DNA of 64,000 bases from Robertkochia marina (GCF_004799345.1 NZ_SSMC01000001.1:310001-374000), one strand, 5' to 3'. Shown: positions 35,901-44,312, numbered from the stretch's first letter. The notes: generated from the sequence alone by a model not told the origin. Numbers and translations are program-made.

Positions 35901-36283
35901 CATTCGTTGACGGCTACTACAAGGTAGGTGAGACCGATAAGGCCCGTGAGCTCTTCGAACAGGTTGCTGAGAAATACCAGGAATACCTGGAATACTACGG
36001 TAACATGAGCGATGATGAGCAACTGAACTACACCCAGGAGATCATCAATAACATGGAACGTTACCGAGGCCTCCTTGACATCGTGGTTCGAAATGACGTA
36101 GAGGAATACGGTCTTGACCAGGCTAAAAAATTTAATGATTACCTGCCCATGTTCGCTATTTATCGCGAAGCGCAGCAACAAGGAGCCCGGGAACAAAAAA
36201 ACGTTCCTGAAGGCCAGCCTGTAGAAGCTAAAATCGAAGCAGATTCAGCTCCGACACCGGCAGACAGTACAATGAACAATTAA
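32945..36283 (+). CDS. DUF2723 membrane protein (GT-C-like)
   Basis: A 1112-residue polytopic protein of the DUF2723 family. The N-terminal half has about 10-12 transmembrane helices, starting with an external loop carrying WDAGEYIATASKLQVGHPPG; this Asp/Glu loop resembles the catalytic loop of GT-C glycosyltransferases, and the family is distantly like the eukaryotic TMEM260 O-mannosyltransferase. The soluble C-terminal half includes TPR-like helices (about 945-1060). It may glycosylate secreted proteins, which is an inference from the family. The gene ends 6 bp before a strong terminator that sits in front of the deacetylase gene. Confidence 0.88.
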   Translation: MTALQFKKWDTILGWIVFAIALTVYHLTVEPTSSFWDAGEYIATASKLQVGHPPGAPLFQMIGAFFGNFASGPENIAVTVNHMSVFSSAFTILFMFWTITNITLKLARMQGEMNTPKYIAVLGSGLTGALTFTFTDSFWFNAVEAEVYAMATFLMALMFYLGLKWSDEMHTPRANRWLILIALVTGLSFGVHFMALLTIPAIGMIYYFRNYENPTTKGFILANLISITVLLFIFKLLLPNVMRFFGYLEVFFVNSIGLPFNSGTIIAALIVVAGFWYGLKYTRTKQFPIANSIVLSTLFILIGFSTWLMIPIRANAGTVINENSPTDARQLLAYYNMEQYPETHLFNGPMFTDAWAGQDPVDPYQDDKPKYERDYEQGKYVIVNDYKDAEPNPHGDHVGLLPRMWSTDHAANYMNIAGPVEISLKREYRSEPRLANTVAQMNTELATGAIDTEDYVRFIEQFSDYIIVEKPTFGQNLYYLFNYQMGYMYWRYFFWNFVGRQDDIQGRLDDHGNWLSGIKFVDEWRLGSQDNLPSDVLNNKGRNTYYFLPMILGLIGFLFLLKTSKQKFWVLFVLFMFTGLALKVYLNERPFEPRERDYALVGSFYVFSIWIGMGVYALFEEFKKYLTPKILAPTITAACLLAVPTLMATENWDDHDRSDRYTAQSIAKSYLESIQENAGAMLFTIGDNDTFSLWYAQEVEGYRTDVRTINTSLFATDWYIDQMKRAAYQSPPIPSQLTHDKYAYGVREAIYYQDLTDERWDIKRFMKWIENDKNTMEQVMRSRGLDPAQYPDSYRKLLIYPTNKIRVPVNKENVIKSGLVKPEDEHLIVDHIDIDIPGQVLTKNRILMLDILANNDWERPIYFTGGSFSPAEYMWMKDYLQLDGLVYKLVPIKTPIDPKNPYEMGRIDEDLMYDIVMDWKWGNSGSTDIYHDPETRKNSISFRGNLARLTEKLLNEGKTDKALEVIDLAMEKMPFGYFGYYVFLEPFVDGYYKVGETDKARELFEQVAEKYQEYLEYYGNMSDDEQLNYTQEIINNMERYRGLLDIVVRNDVEEYGLDQAKKFNDYLPMFAIYREAQQQGAREQKNVPEGQPVEAKIEADSAPTPADSTMNN

Positions 36284-36289
36284 CACACA

Positions 36290-36321
36290 GAAGGCCGGTA
36301 AAAATACCGGCCTTCTTTTTT
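36290..36321 (+). terminator. Terminator between DUF2723 and deacetylase genes
   Basis: 11-bp perfect stem GAAGGCCGGTA/TACCGGCCTTC with loop AAAA and six T. The next ATG (36326) starts only 5 nt after the T tract. Confidence 0.93.
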
Positions 36322-36325
36322 CATT

Positions 36326-36973
36326 ATGAAACCCTATCTGTTTAAAACCCCAGGAATTGTAAAGTGGTTCGCTCCACAATTGTTGTGGCGGGGTGACACA
36401 GACAGCAACAAGGTATACCTTACCTTCGATGACGGTCCTACCCCCGAAATAACCACCTATGTGTTGAACGTCCTGGAGCAATACCGGGCCAGGGCCACTT
36501 TTTTCTGTATTGGGAAGAATATAGAAATGCATCCGGATATTTTTAAAGAGGTGCTGCAAAGAGGCCACTCTATTGGCAACCACACCTATGATCACCTCAA
36601 CGCAAGTGAACACAAAGCAGCCACCTACCTTAACAGTATTCAAAAAACCACCGCTATCATCAGGCAATTTGAAGAGGCTTCCGGTTTTTTTGAAAACCCT
36701 TTGTTCAGACCACCCTACGGCCGCATAAACCGGAGAATCAGTAAAGCTGTCAGAACGGAAAACTACAGGATCGTCATGTGGAGCTTGCTGAGCGCTGATT
36801 TTGACCGGAAACTCGACCGGGAGCTCAGCATAAGAAAACTAAAGAAACATACAAGACCGGGAAGCATTGTCGTGTTTCACGACAGTGTGAAGGCATTTGA
36901 GAACCTGAAAAATATCCTGCCCGAATACCTGGACTATTTAAAAAAAGAAGGAATGGAAATGTGTAGTCTGTAA
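36326..36973 (+). CDS. Polysaccharide deacetylase (NodB) family protein
   Basis: A 215-residue NodB-homology enzyme of the carbohydrate esterase 4 type, removing N-acetyl groups from peptidoglycan or another glycan. Motifs are complete: TFDDGPTP (base and metal Asp), HTYDH (metal His residues), RPPYGR, and the closing VVFHDS. There is no signal peptide, so it may act in the cytoplasm or be exported otherwise. The start follows a terminator by 5 nt, so expression depends on read-through or on a promoter overlapping the end of the DUF2723 gene. It converges with the thioredoxin-fold gene, 3 bp apart. Confidence 0.92.
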   Translation: MKPYLFKTPGIVKWFAPQLLWRGDTDSNKVYLTFDDGPTPEITTYVLNVLEQYRARATFFCIGKNIEMHPDIFKEVLQRGHSIGNHTYDHLNASEHKAATYLNSIQKTTAIIRQFEEASGFFENPLFRPPYGRINRRISKAVRTENYRIVMWSLLSADFDRKLDRELSIRKLKKHTRPGSIVVFHDSVKAFENLKNILPEYLDYLKKEGMEMCSL

Positions 36974-36976
36974 AAG

Positions 36977-37273
36977 CTATATGTACTCCTGGAGAAGGCC
37001 GATCAGGGTATTGGCATCCTGCTCGCCACTCTGACGCCATACCATCTCGCCGTTTTTATAGATCATAAGGGTTGGCAGCCCTTTAACACGCAAGGCTTCA
37101 GATAATTCGCGGTTCTTTTCCACGTCGATCTTAATGACCTTCGCCTTGTCTCCCATGGCGGCAGCCACATCGCGCAACACCGGATGCATATTTACCGATT
37201 GATCATTCCATTCGGTATAGAAATCGAGAAGCACCGGAACTTTGACATCAATTAATTCGCCAAATTTTGACAT
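36977..37273 (-). CDS. Thioredoxin-fold protein lacking both active cysteines
   Basis: A 98-residue protein with the full thioredoxin layout: VPVLLDFYTEW, a helix, KVIKIDVEKN, and a cis-Pro loop GLPTLMIYKNG (Pro67). The catalytic WCGPC is replaced by WNDQS (Trp22 to Ser26), so neither redox cysteine is present; no other Cys exists in the protein. It cannot be a disulphide reductase and more likely binds a partner. No signal peptide is present. It is 3 bp from the convergent deacetylase stop and downstream of the metallophosphoesterase on the same strand, 73 bp apart. Confidence 0.93.
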   Translation of the reverse strand: MSKFGELIDVKVPVLLDFYTEWNDQSVNMHPVLRDVAAAMGDKAKVIKIDVEKNRELSEALRVKGLPTLMIYKNGEMVWRQSGEQDANTLIGLLQEYI

Positions 37274-37346
37274 ACGCTATTGAAATTTAACCACTTGATA
37301 GATCAAATGTAATAAAAAAACTAATAAACATAGGGAAAGTACTGTA

Positions 37347-38585
37347 TTATACAGTTTCTCGCTTTTTACGCAGCTCAATAACGCTGATTTCCGGCCATAT
37401 ACCCACCCTGCCCGGATATCCTATATATCCGAAGCCGCGGTTGACATTGATATATTGCCCCAGCTCTTTATAGATACCGGCCCAATACTTATAGCGATAT
37501 TTAACCGGACTCCACTTTATCCATCCGGGTATCTCCACCCCGAATTGCATTCCATGGGTATGCCCGCTAAGGGTAAGATGCACATGCCATGGATGATTGA
37601 TCACCTGACTCTCCCAATGAGACGGATCATGACTCATCAAGACCTTGAAATCATCTGCCGCCACCCCGCTCAGGGCATGATCGAGATCACCGGCTTTTTT
37701 AAATCCGCCGGCACCCCAGTTTTCCACCCCCACCAGGGCGATCTTTTGACCGTCTCTTTCCAGGTACCTGCTTTCATTGAGTAAGAGATCAAAACCCATT
37801 TCGCGCTGTATACGCTTTAAATCTTCAAGATTTGCAGCCTTATCATCTTCCGTATCCCATTCGGCATAATCGCCATAATCGTGATTACCCAATACAGAAA
37901 ACACCCCGTCTTTGGCCTGAAGCGCTGAAAACACCTCCTTCCAGGGGTGCATTTCTGAAGCCACATTATTGACCATATCCCCGGTAAAAAGGATCACATC
38001 GCTCTGCTGCTCATTAACCAAATTCACTGCGTACTTCACCTTTGCTGCATCATCAAAACTACCACTGTGAATATCAGAGATCTGGGTGATACGGTACCCG
38101 TTAAAGGCTTCCGGAAGGTCGTCAAACTCCAGCACGTATCGCAACACCCTGTAGTTATACTTTCCTTTATACATACCGTACAGCAAGGAGGCAAAAGGAA
38201 TGGAGGCCAAAACCAAAGCAACCTGGCTGACAAACTTTCTCCTTTCGGGAAAGTGCATCCCTGTGCCCGACCCCGCATTAACGATCTTTTTAAGGACCCA
38301 TCCAAAGAAACGGATAACATCTTCAATAAGCATGACCGAACCTGAAACAAAACCAAGGGTCATAAAAGCCAGAAAAACACCCACAGACAAACTCATGGCA
38401 GAAGACATTCCCTGGGAACGCTCATAGCCGGTAAACTGAAAATATATATTTCCGAGGACCAAAAGAAAGATCAAAATATAAGCTCCCTGTAACCAGGGAT
38501 TCTTGATCAGGGTGCGAAAGGCCTGAAAGCCATAAAAAGCTCCAATGAGGTAAACAATTCCAAGGAAGATGAAAAATCGAGACAT
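37347..38585 (-). CDS. Membrane-anchored metallophosphoesterase
   Basis: A 412-residue protein with four N-terminal transmembrane helices (within about 1-145) and a C-terminal calcineurin-like phosphoesterase domain. The binuclear-metal motifs are intact: DIHSGS, GDMVNN, GNHDYG, SHDPSH and SGHTHG. It resembles the YkuE/YaeI group that acts on membrane-linked phosphate esters such as lipid intermediates. Promoter elements TTG/TATTTTTG lie just upstream (minus strand, 38643-38612). Substrate unknown. Confidence 0.9.
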   Translation of the reverse strand: MSRFFIFLGIVYLIGAFYGFQAFRTLIKNPWLQGAYILIFLLVLGNIYFQFTGYERSQGMSSAMSLSVGVFLAFMTLGFVSGSVMLIEDVIRFFGWVLKKIVNAGSGTGMHFPERRKFVSQVALVLASIPFASLLYGMYKGKYNYRVLRYVLEFDDLPEAFNGYRITQISDIHSGSFDDAAKVKYAVNLVNEQQSDVILFTGDMVNNVASEMHPWKEVFSALQAKDGVFSVLGNHDYGDYAEWDTEDDKAANLEDLKRIQREMGFDLLLNESRYLERDGQKIALVGVENWGAGGFKKAGDLDHALSGVAADDFKVLMSHDPSHWESQVINHPWHVHLTLSGHTHGMQFGVEIPGWIKWSPVKYRYKYWAGIYKELGQYINVNRGFGYIGYPGRVGIWPEISVIELRKKRETV

Positions 38586-38611
38586 ATACTTAACAACTAC
38601 TTATGTTAACA

Positions 38612-38643
38612 CAAAAATATCTCTATAACACATGCCATATCAA
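38612..38643 (-). promoter_or_regulatory. Metallophosphoesterase promoter
   Basis: On the minus strand TTG (38643-38641) and TATTTTTG (38619-38612) are 21 bp apart, fitting TTG/TAnnTTTG; the predicted leader is about 23 nt. I see nothing else in the rest of this divergent gap up to polA. Confidence 0.65.
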
Positions 38644-38829
38644 AGTTTTAATAATCTTTAACGAAATTCTTCTACAGCACCTCCTTCCATCCTTAATAAA
38701 CACATGGAAAACTAATGGCTCACCCAGACTTTAAGCTCACAGATCCTGTTCCAATTTAATACCGGGAAATAGCCGAAATTCGATGAAAACTTCCTTATTT
38801 TTACCCGAAATAATCATCAAATTACCATT

Positions 38830-41649
38830 ATGTCAGAACAGAAACGTCTCTTTCTTTTAGATGCCTACGCTTTGATTTTCAGAGGATACTACGCTTTCAT
38901 TAAAAACCCGAGAATCAACTCTAAGGGGATGGACACCTCTGCCGTAATGGGATTTATGAACTCACTCTTAGACGTGATCAAACGGGAGCACCCGGATCAT
39001 CTTGCAGTAGCCTTTGACAAAGAGGGCAGTAAAGACCGCCTAGAGATGTTTGAAGAATACAAGGCCAATCGTGACGAAACACCCGAAGCTATTCGCATTG
39101 CGGTTCCCATTATCCAGGATATCTTAAAAGCCATGCACATACCGGTTATTGTTAAGCCCGGATATGAAGCTGATGATATTATCGGAACCCTGGCAAAACA
39201 GGCAGAACAGGCGGGTTATAAAACTTATATGGTGACCCCGGATAAGGATTTTGCACAATTGGTGAGCGAAAATATCTTTATGTACCGCCCCTCCAGAATG
39301 GGTAATGGCATTGAGATCTGGGGCATTCCGGAAGTACAGCAAAAATTTGAAGTAGAAAGACCGGAACAGGTGATCGACTATCTGGGGATGATGGGTGATG
39401 CAGTAGATAACATCCCCGGGCTTCCCGGAGTGGGCGATAAAACAGCCAAAAAATTCATCAAAGAATTCGGGAGTCTCGAAGGGCTTCTGGAGAACGCCGA
39501 ATCTCTGAAGGGCAAAATGAAAGAAAAGGTGATCGCCAATGCCGACCTGGGCAAGCTCTCTAAAAAACTGGCCACCATCATGACCGATGTACCTGTAACT
39601 TTTCATGAAGAAGATTTTGAATTAAATACACCCGATTTCCCAAAGGTGAGAGAGATCTTCCAGGAGCTCGAATTCAGAAGAATGGAAGAGAACCTGCTTA
39701 AAACCTTTAATGCAGAACCTGCGGAGGCCTCTCAAAATAAGGAAGAGGCAGGAGTTAACAGCAGTCTTGATGTGCAGTATGACCTCTTTGGCAGCAATGC
39801 CGATACCGCCTCTGCCACAACCGCAACTACGGGTTTTAAGACCATTGAAGAGGTACCTCACTTTTACCAATTGGTGAATACCGATAAGAGCAGGTCGCTA
39901 TTGCTTCAAAATCTCTTGAAACAAAAGAGCGTATGTTTTGATACGGAAACCACCAGCCTCAAATCACTGGAAGCAGAAGTGGTAGGTTGTGCGTTTTCAT
40001 GGGAACCCGGTAAGGGGTACTACCTGCCCTTTCCGGAAGACCAGGAAGAAACCAAAAAATTACTGGAAGAATTCAGAAGCTTTTTTGAAAATGAGGACAT
40101 CGAAAAGATCGGTCAAAACCTGAAATACGATATTAAAGTACTCTCGAGATACGACATCAAAGTAAAGGGCCCCATATTTGACACCATGATCGCCCACTAC
40201 CTGATCAACCCTGATATGAGACATAATATGGATGTACTTTCAGAAACCTATCTGAATTACAGCCCGGTGTCTATTGAGACCCTGATCGGAAAAAAAGGTA
40301 AAAACCAACGATCGATGCGAACGGTTCCGCTGGAAGAGCAAACCTCTTATGCAGTAGAAGACGCCGACATTACCCTGCAGCTGAAACATCTCTTTGAAAA
40401 AGAACTGCCCAACAGAAACGCAGCAGACCTGTTTAAAAATATTGAAGCCCCCCTGGTCAAGGTATTGGCCGAGATGGAGATCGAAGGCATCAACCTGAAC
40501 AGCGATTATCTTAAAGAACTTTCAAAAGCGATGACCGTTGAGATCGATCAGCTGGAGAAGTCTATTTTTGAACAGGCCGGAGAAAGCTTTAACCTGTCCT
40601 CTCCGAAACAGCTTGGGCCCATTCTGTTTGACAAACTCAAATTGGTTGACAAACCCAAAAAAACTAAAACAGGACAATATTCAACTGCCGAAGACGTATT
40701 ATCAGGTCTCGCCGGAGACCATCAGATCGTTGCGGATATCCTGGAATGGCGACAACTTAAGAAGCTTCAAAGCACCTACGTTGACTCCCTTCCACAGGAA
40801 GTCAACCCTAATACCGGAAGAATCCATACGATCTATTCTCAGGCAGTAGCCGCCACCGGAAGACTCAGTTCGAACAACCCGAACCTGCAAAACATACCCA
40901 TCAGAACCGAAAGAGGAAGACAGGTTCGAAAAGCCTTTATTCCGCGTGATGAGAATCACATTCTGCTGGCAGCCGATTACTCTCAGATCGAGTTGCGTAT
41001 TATTGCTGCCCTGAGCGAAGAGGAGACCATGATACAGGCATTTAAGGACGGACAGGATATTCACGCCTCTACCGCCGCCAGAGTATTTAATGTACCCCTG
41101 GAAGAAGTTACCCGCGAACAAAGAAGCAACGCCAAAACAGTGAACTTTGGTATTATATATGGTGTATCGGCTTTCGGACTATCCAATCAAACGAGCCTGA
41201 ACAGGACAGAGGCTAAAGAATTGATAGACACTTATTACAGCACCTACCCCAAGTTAAAGGAATACATCTCTAAACAGATACAATTCGCAAGAGAACACGG
41301 GTATGTGGAGACCATTCTTGGAAGACGTCGCTACCTTAAAGATATTAACTCCCGCAACCAGGTGGTAAAAGGCGCCGCAGAGCGCAATGCGGTAAACGCC
41401 CCAATACAGGGTAGTGCCGCCGATGTGATCAAGATCGCCATGTTACGCATTCAGGAGAAGCTAAAGGAAGGTAACTACAAAACAAGAATGCTGCTGCAGG
41501 TTCACGATGAACTGGTGTTTGACGCCCATAAAGAAGAGTTGGAAGCCGTGAGCAAAATGATCAAACACGAAATGGAACACGCCTACGAATTAGCAGTGCC
41601 CCTTGATGTAGAGCTGGGTACCGGAGAGAATTGGTTGGAAGCTCATTAA
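38830..41649 (+). CDS. polA: DNA polymerase I
   Basis: Repairs and fills gaps and removes RNA primers. The 939 residues hold three domains. The 5'-3' exonuclease (1-290) has AFDKEG and PGYEADD. The 3'-5' proofreading exonuclease is intact, with Asp371 and Glu373 in DTETTSL and a YAVEDADITL box. The polymerase has motif A DYSQIELR (from Asp716), the finger motif RSNAKTVNFGIIYG and motif C VHDELVF. It has its own gene unit and converges with the four-helix-bundle ORF. Confidence 0.98.
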   Translation: MSEQKRLFLLDAYALIFRGYYAFIKNPRINSKGMDTSAVMGFMNSLLDVIKREHPDHLAVAFDKEGSKDRLEMFEEYKANRDETPEAIRIAVPIIQDILKAMHIPVIVKPGYEADDIIGTLAKQAEQAGYKTYMVTPDKDFAQLVSENIFMYRPSRMGNGIEIWGIPEVQQKFEVERPEQVIDYLGMMGDAVDNIPGLPGVGDKTAKKFIKEFGSLEGLLENAESLKGKMKEKVIANADLGKLSKKLATIMTDVPVTFHEEDFELNTPDFPKVREIFQELEFRRMEENLLKTFNAEPAEASQNKEEAGVNSSLDVQYDLFGSNADTASATTATTGFKTIEEVPHFYQLVNTDKSRSLLLQNLLKQKSVCFDTETTSLKSLEAEVVGCAFSWEPGKGYYLPFPEDQEETKKLLEEFRSFFENEDIEKIGQNLKYDIKVLSRYDIKVKGPIFDTMIAHYLINPDMRHNMDVLSETYLNYSPVSIETLIGKKGKNQRSMRTVPLEEQTSYAVEDADITLQLKHLFEKELPNRNAADLFKNIEAPLVKVLAEMEIEGINLNSDYLKELSKAMTVEIDQLEKSIFEQAGESFNLSSPKQLGPILFDKLKLVDKPKKTKTGQYSTAEDVLSGLAGDHQIVADILEWRQLKKLQSTYVDSLPQEVNPNTGRIHTIYSQAVAATGRLSSNNPNLQNIPIRTERGRQVRKAFIPRDENHILLAADYSQIELRIIAALSEEETMIQAFKDGQDIHASTAARVFNVPLEEVTREQRSNAKTVNFGIIYGVSAFGLSNQTSLNRTEAKELIDTYYSTYPKLKEYISKQIQFAREHGYVETILGRRRYLKDINSRNQVVKGAAERNAVNAPIQGSAADVIKIAMLRIQEKLKEGNYKTRMLLQVHDELVFDAHKEELEAVSKMIKHEMEHAYELAVPLDVELGTGENWLEAH

Positions 41650-41683
41650 CTCATTGCAAAGTCAATGAGAAATGACCAAAGAT

Positions 41684-42233
41684 TCAAATTCCAAACCTAC
41701 AGGTATGTTGTAGCGCCCATTTCCGAAATAGCTCATAAGCCCGTATTTGGCCTATTGGAATATACAGCTATGATAACTTTATTATTATGCGGGATAAAAT
41801 ACGTCGCAACTCCCTCGCTTCTTTTAAAAGGAGAAATATGTTATCGCGATGAGAAGGATTCGTATCTGAAAGTAATTTTAACCAAAGCTCAGACTCTTTC
41901 ACTTCTTTTCTGGAAATTTTCATCCGGAATAATTTATCCCGGGCTCCCAAAGAATCATTGGCTTCAATATAATTAGCAGCAACAGAGCCTGACGACCTGA
42001 TCAATTGCTTTCCGTCCTCAATATTACAAACGAGTGAAGGCAACTCAGAATTTAAAGTTCTGCAATTTTTAGCAAATTGATAGGTGCGCTCCTCTAGTGA
42101 GTATGGCTTTTGTTCTTTTCCCATTTTATCAAACATCTTTCAAATATAGTAAATTTTCTATATATGGTTGATTATGATCTCACCAATTGAGAACCTGGAA
42201 TTCAGAACTAGGGTTTTGAATTTTGGAATTTGA
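41684..42233. repeat. 12-bp inverted repeats flanking the four-helix-bundle ORF
   Basis: TCAAATTCCAAA (41684-41695) and its exact reverse complement TTTGGAATTTGA (42222-42233) enclose the ORF at 41768-42136. Further GAATTTGG-like words follow at 42234-42250. This may mark an inserted unit, or be low-complexity chance. Confidence 0.45.
41768..42136 (-). CDS. Four-helix-bundle protein (23S intervening-sequence protein family)
   Basis: A 122-residue helical protein of the family first seen in 23S rRNA intervening sequences (TIGR02436 type). It shows the family features: YQFAKNCRTLNSELP, then IRSSGSVAANYIEAN and the KISRKEVKESELWLKLL segment. Its function is unknown; purified relatives form pentameric bundles. 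An alternative start at the fifth codon (MGKEQKPYSL, 42124) is equally likely. It lies between polA and rplM inside a pair of 12-bp inverted repeats and is AT-rich relative to its neighbours, which suggests an inserted element. Confidence 0.88.
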   Translation of the reverse strand: MFDKMGKEQKPYSLEERTYQFAKNCRTLNSELPSLVCNIEDGKQLIRSSGSVAANYIEANDSLGARDKLFRMKISRKEVKESELWLKLLSDTNPSHRDNIFLLLKEARELRRILSRIIIKLS

Positions 42234-42360
42234 GATTTGGAATTTGGATTTCGCCCCGACAATCCACTAAGAAAACCCCTCTGTAACAGCTATAAAGAGG
42301 CGTTAAGTCATGAAACCAGTCCACATTTCGTATTCCTTTCAAATATAAGCAAGTACACGT

Positions 42361-42390
42361 TTGCAATTATAAGAATAATATGTACATTTG
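42361..42390 (+). promoter_or_regulatory. rplM-rpsI promoter
   Basis: TTG (42361-42363) and TACATTTG (42383-42390) are 19 bp apart. The leader of about 60 nt contains a CCGAT/ATCGG hairpin at about 42406-42422. Confidence 0.7.
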
Positions 42391-42457
42391 CACCCCTGTA
42401 AATCCGATCAATACTGAATCGGGCAGGAATGGAATGTTTAATTTTAAATAAGTTAGT

Positions 42458-42913
42458 GTGGATACATTAAGCTACAAAACCGTATCAGCGAACAAGGCAA
42501 CTGTAAACAAGCAGTGGGTTCTTGTTGACGCTGAAGGACAGACGCTGGGACGTCTTTCTTCTAAGGTAGCCAAGCTGCTAAGAGGTAAGTACAAGCCCAA
42601 TTACACCCCGCACGTTGATTGTGGAGATAATGTGATCATTATCAATGCCGAGAAGATCAACCTGACCGGGAAAAAATGGCAAGCGAAAGAATACGTTCGC
42701 TACACTGGTTACCCAGGAGGTCAACGCGTACAAACTGCAACCGAGATCTTTGAGAAAGATCCTGCACGTTTGATCGAGAAATCAGTAAAAGGAATGCTTC
42801 CTAAGAACAAGCTGGGAGCTGATCTTTTCAGAAACCTTAAAGTGTATGCAGGAGCCGAGCACGATCAGGAAGCTCAAAAACCTGCTACAATTAATTTAAA
42901 CGATCTTAAATAA
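42458..42913 (+). CDS. rplM: Ribosomal protein L13 (uL13)
   Basis: A 151-residue large-subunit protein. The start is GTG at 42458 giving [16 protein letters not shown], the usual Bacteroidetes N-terminus; no ATG fits. The conserved [17 protein letters not shown] and GMLPKNKLG segments are present. It overlaps rpsI by one base in a TAATG junction. Confidence 0.97.
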   Translation: MDTLSYKTVSANKATVNKQWVLVDAEGQTLGRLSSKVAKLLRGKYKPNYTPHVDCGDNVIIINAEKINLTGKKWQAKEYVRYTGYPGGQRVQTATEIFEKDPARLIEKSVKGMLPKNKLGADLFRNLKVYAGAEHDQEAQKPATINLNDLK

Positions 42914-43299
42914 TGGAAGTAATTCACAAAATCGGCAGAAGAAAAACTGCTGTTGCTCGTGTGTATGTTTCTGAAGGGAAAGGAAACATCACCATCAACA
43001 AAAAAGACCTGGAAAACTACTTCAAAACTCCTACCCTTCAGTACAAAGTGAAGCAGCCGCTTACTTTAACTGAGAACAACGAGGCTTTTGATATCAAGGT
43101 AAATGTATACGGTGGTGGTATCACCGGACAAGCTGAGGCTGTACGTTTGGCTATCTCAAGAGCACTGTGTGAAGTAGACGCAGAGAACAGAGGTGTTCTG
43201 AAGCCTGAAGGACTGCTTACCAGAGACCCACGCATGGTTGAGCGTAAGAAATTCGGTCAGAAGAAAGCCCGTAAGAAATTCCAGTTCTCTAAGCGTTAA
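42913..43299 (+). CDS. rpsI: Ribosomal protein S9 (uS9)
   Basis: A 128-residue small-subunit protein with the N-terminal [13 protein letters not shown], the central [19 protein letters not shown] and the basic C-terminal tail ending KKFQFSKR that reaches the P-site tRNA. The start overlaps the rplM stop. Confidence 0.98.
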   Translation: MEVIHKIGRRKTAVARVYVSEGKGNITINKKDLENYFKTPTLQYKVKQPLTLTENNEAFDIKVNVYGGGITGQAEAVRLAISRALCEVDAENRGVLKPEGLLTRDPRMVERKKFGQKKARKKFQFSKR

Positions 43300-43375
43300 T
43301 ATTATTCAGGAGAACGGTATCGTTCATACACTATTGAAAATAACAATGTCGTTGAACCGCTACGGCGGAGACTGG

Positions 43376-43439
43376 TTTAGCATCCAAATGCAGGAGGCAC
43401 AACCCTTCTGAAGAAGGTGACCACTTTTGCATTGCTAAA
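43376..43439 (+). promoter_or_regulatory. Structured rpsB leader (candidate)
   Basis: In the 169-nt gap before rpsB, TTTAGCA (43376-43382) and ATGCA (43388-43392) can pair with TGCATTGCTAAA (43428-43439). They enclose a CCTTC/GAAGG hairpin (43404-43417). It could be an autoregulatory ribosomal-protein leader. Confidence 0.4.
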
Positions 43440-43468
43440 TAAACAACGGAACGTAAACTATTAAGAAA

Positions 43469-44257
43469 ATGGCAAACAATATAGAAGTAAAAGACCTACT
43501 AGAGGCAGGTGTACATTTCGGACACCTTACCAGAAAGTGGAATCCAAACATGGCTCCTTATATCTACATGGAGCGTAATGGAATTCACGTGATCAATCTT
43601 TACAAGACTGCAGCTAAGATCGAAGAGGCTAACGAAGCCCTTAAAAAGATCGCTGCTTCAGGAAGAAAGATCCTTTTCGTAGCTACCAAAAAACAGGCTA
43701 AAGACATCGTTGCTGATAAAGCAGGTGCTGTAAACATGCCTTATATTACTGAAAGATGGCCGGGTGGTATGCTTACCAACTTCGTTACCATCCGTAAAGC
43801 GGTAAAGAAAATGGCTGCGATTGACAGAATGAAGAAAGACGGTACTTTTGATACCCTTTCTAAAAAAGAGAAACTACAAATTGATCGTTTAAGAGCTAAA
43901 CTGGAAAAGAACCTTGGTTCTATCTCAGACATGACTCGTCTTCCAGGTGCCCTGTTCATCGTAGACACTATGCGTGAGCACATCGCGGTTAAAGAAGCAC
44001 AAAAATTAAACATTCCAATTTTCGCTATGGTCGACACCAACTCTGACCCAAGAGAGGTTGACTACGTGATCCCTTCTAATGACGATGCTTCAAAATCGAT
44101 CGAAAAAGTGCTTTCTCACGTAACTGCTGCAGTAGCTGAAGGTCTTTCTGAAAGAAAGTCCGATAAGGATGCAGAGAAAGCTGCAAAAGAAAGTGAAGGT
44201 AAGGCAGAAGCTCCCGCAAAGGAAGCTGAGGCTGCAACCTCTGAAGACAACGAATAA
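43469..44257 (+). CDS. rpsB: Ribosomal protein S2 (uS2)
   Basis: A 262-residue small-subunit protein. Family segments HFGHLTRKWNP, RWPGGMLTNF and VDTNSDPREVDYVIPSNDDA are clear. A 38-residue Ala/Glu/Lys tail (about 225-262) extends past the core, as in many Bacteroidetes. It is followed by a hairpin and then tsf, the conserved rpsB-tsf order. Confidence 0.98.
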   Translation: MANNIEVKDLLEAGVHFGHLTRKWNPNMAPYIYMERNGIHVINLYKTAAKIEEANEALKKIAASGRKILFVATKKQAKDIVADKAGAVNMPYITERWPGGMLTNFVTIRKAVKKMAAIDRMKKDGTFDTLSKKEKLQIDRLRAKLEKNLGSISDMTRLPGALFIVDTMREHIAVKEAQKLNIPIFAMVDTNSDPREVDYVIPSNDDASKSIEKVLSHVTAAVAEGLSERKSDKDAEKAAKESEGKAEAPAKEAEAATSEDNE

Positions 44258-44273
44258 ATAATATTTCCTAAGG

Positions 44274-44312
44274 TCGTTGACCGGTCACAACACAAGCCGG
44301 TCAACGATTTTT
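44274..44312 (+). terminator. Hairpin/attenuator between rpsB and tsf
   Basis: 11-bp perfect stem TCGTTGACCGG/CCGGTCAACGA with a 12-nt loop and five T. It lies inside the rpsB-tsf transcript, so partial termination or RNA processing is likely. Confidence 0.75.

Noticed and set aside
41665-41976. A plus-strand open frame after polA
   Set aside because: It is antisense to the four-helix-bundle gene, which has strong family features.
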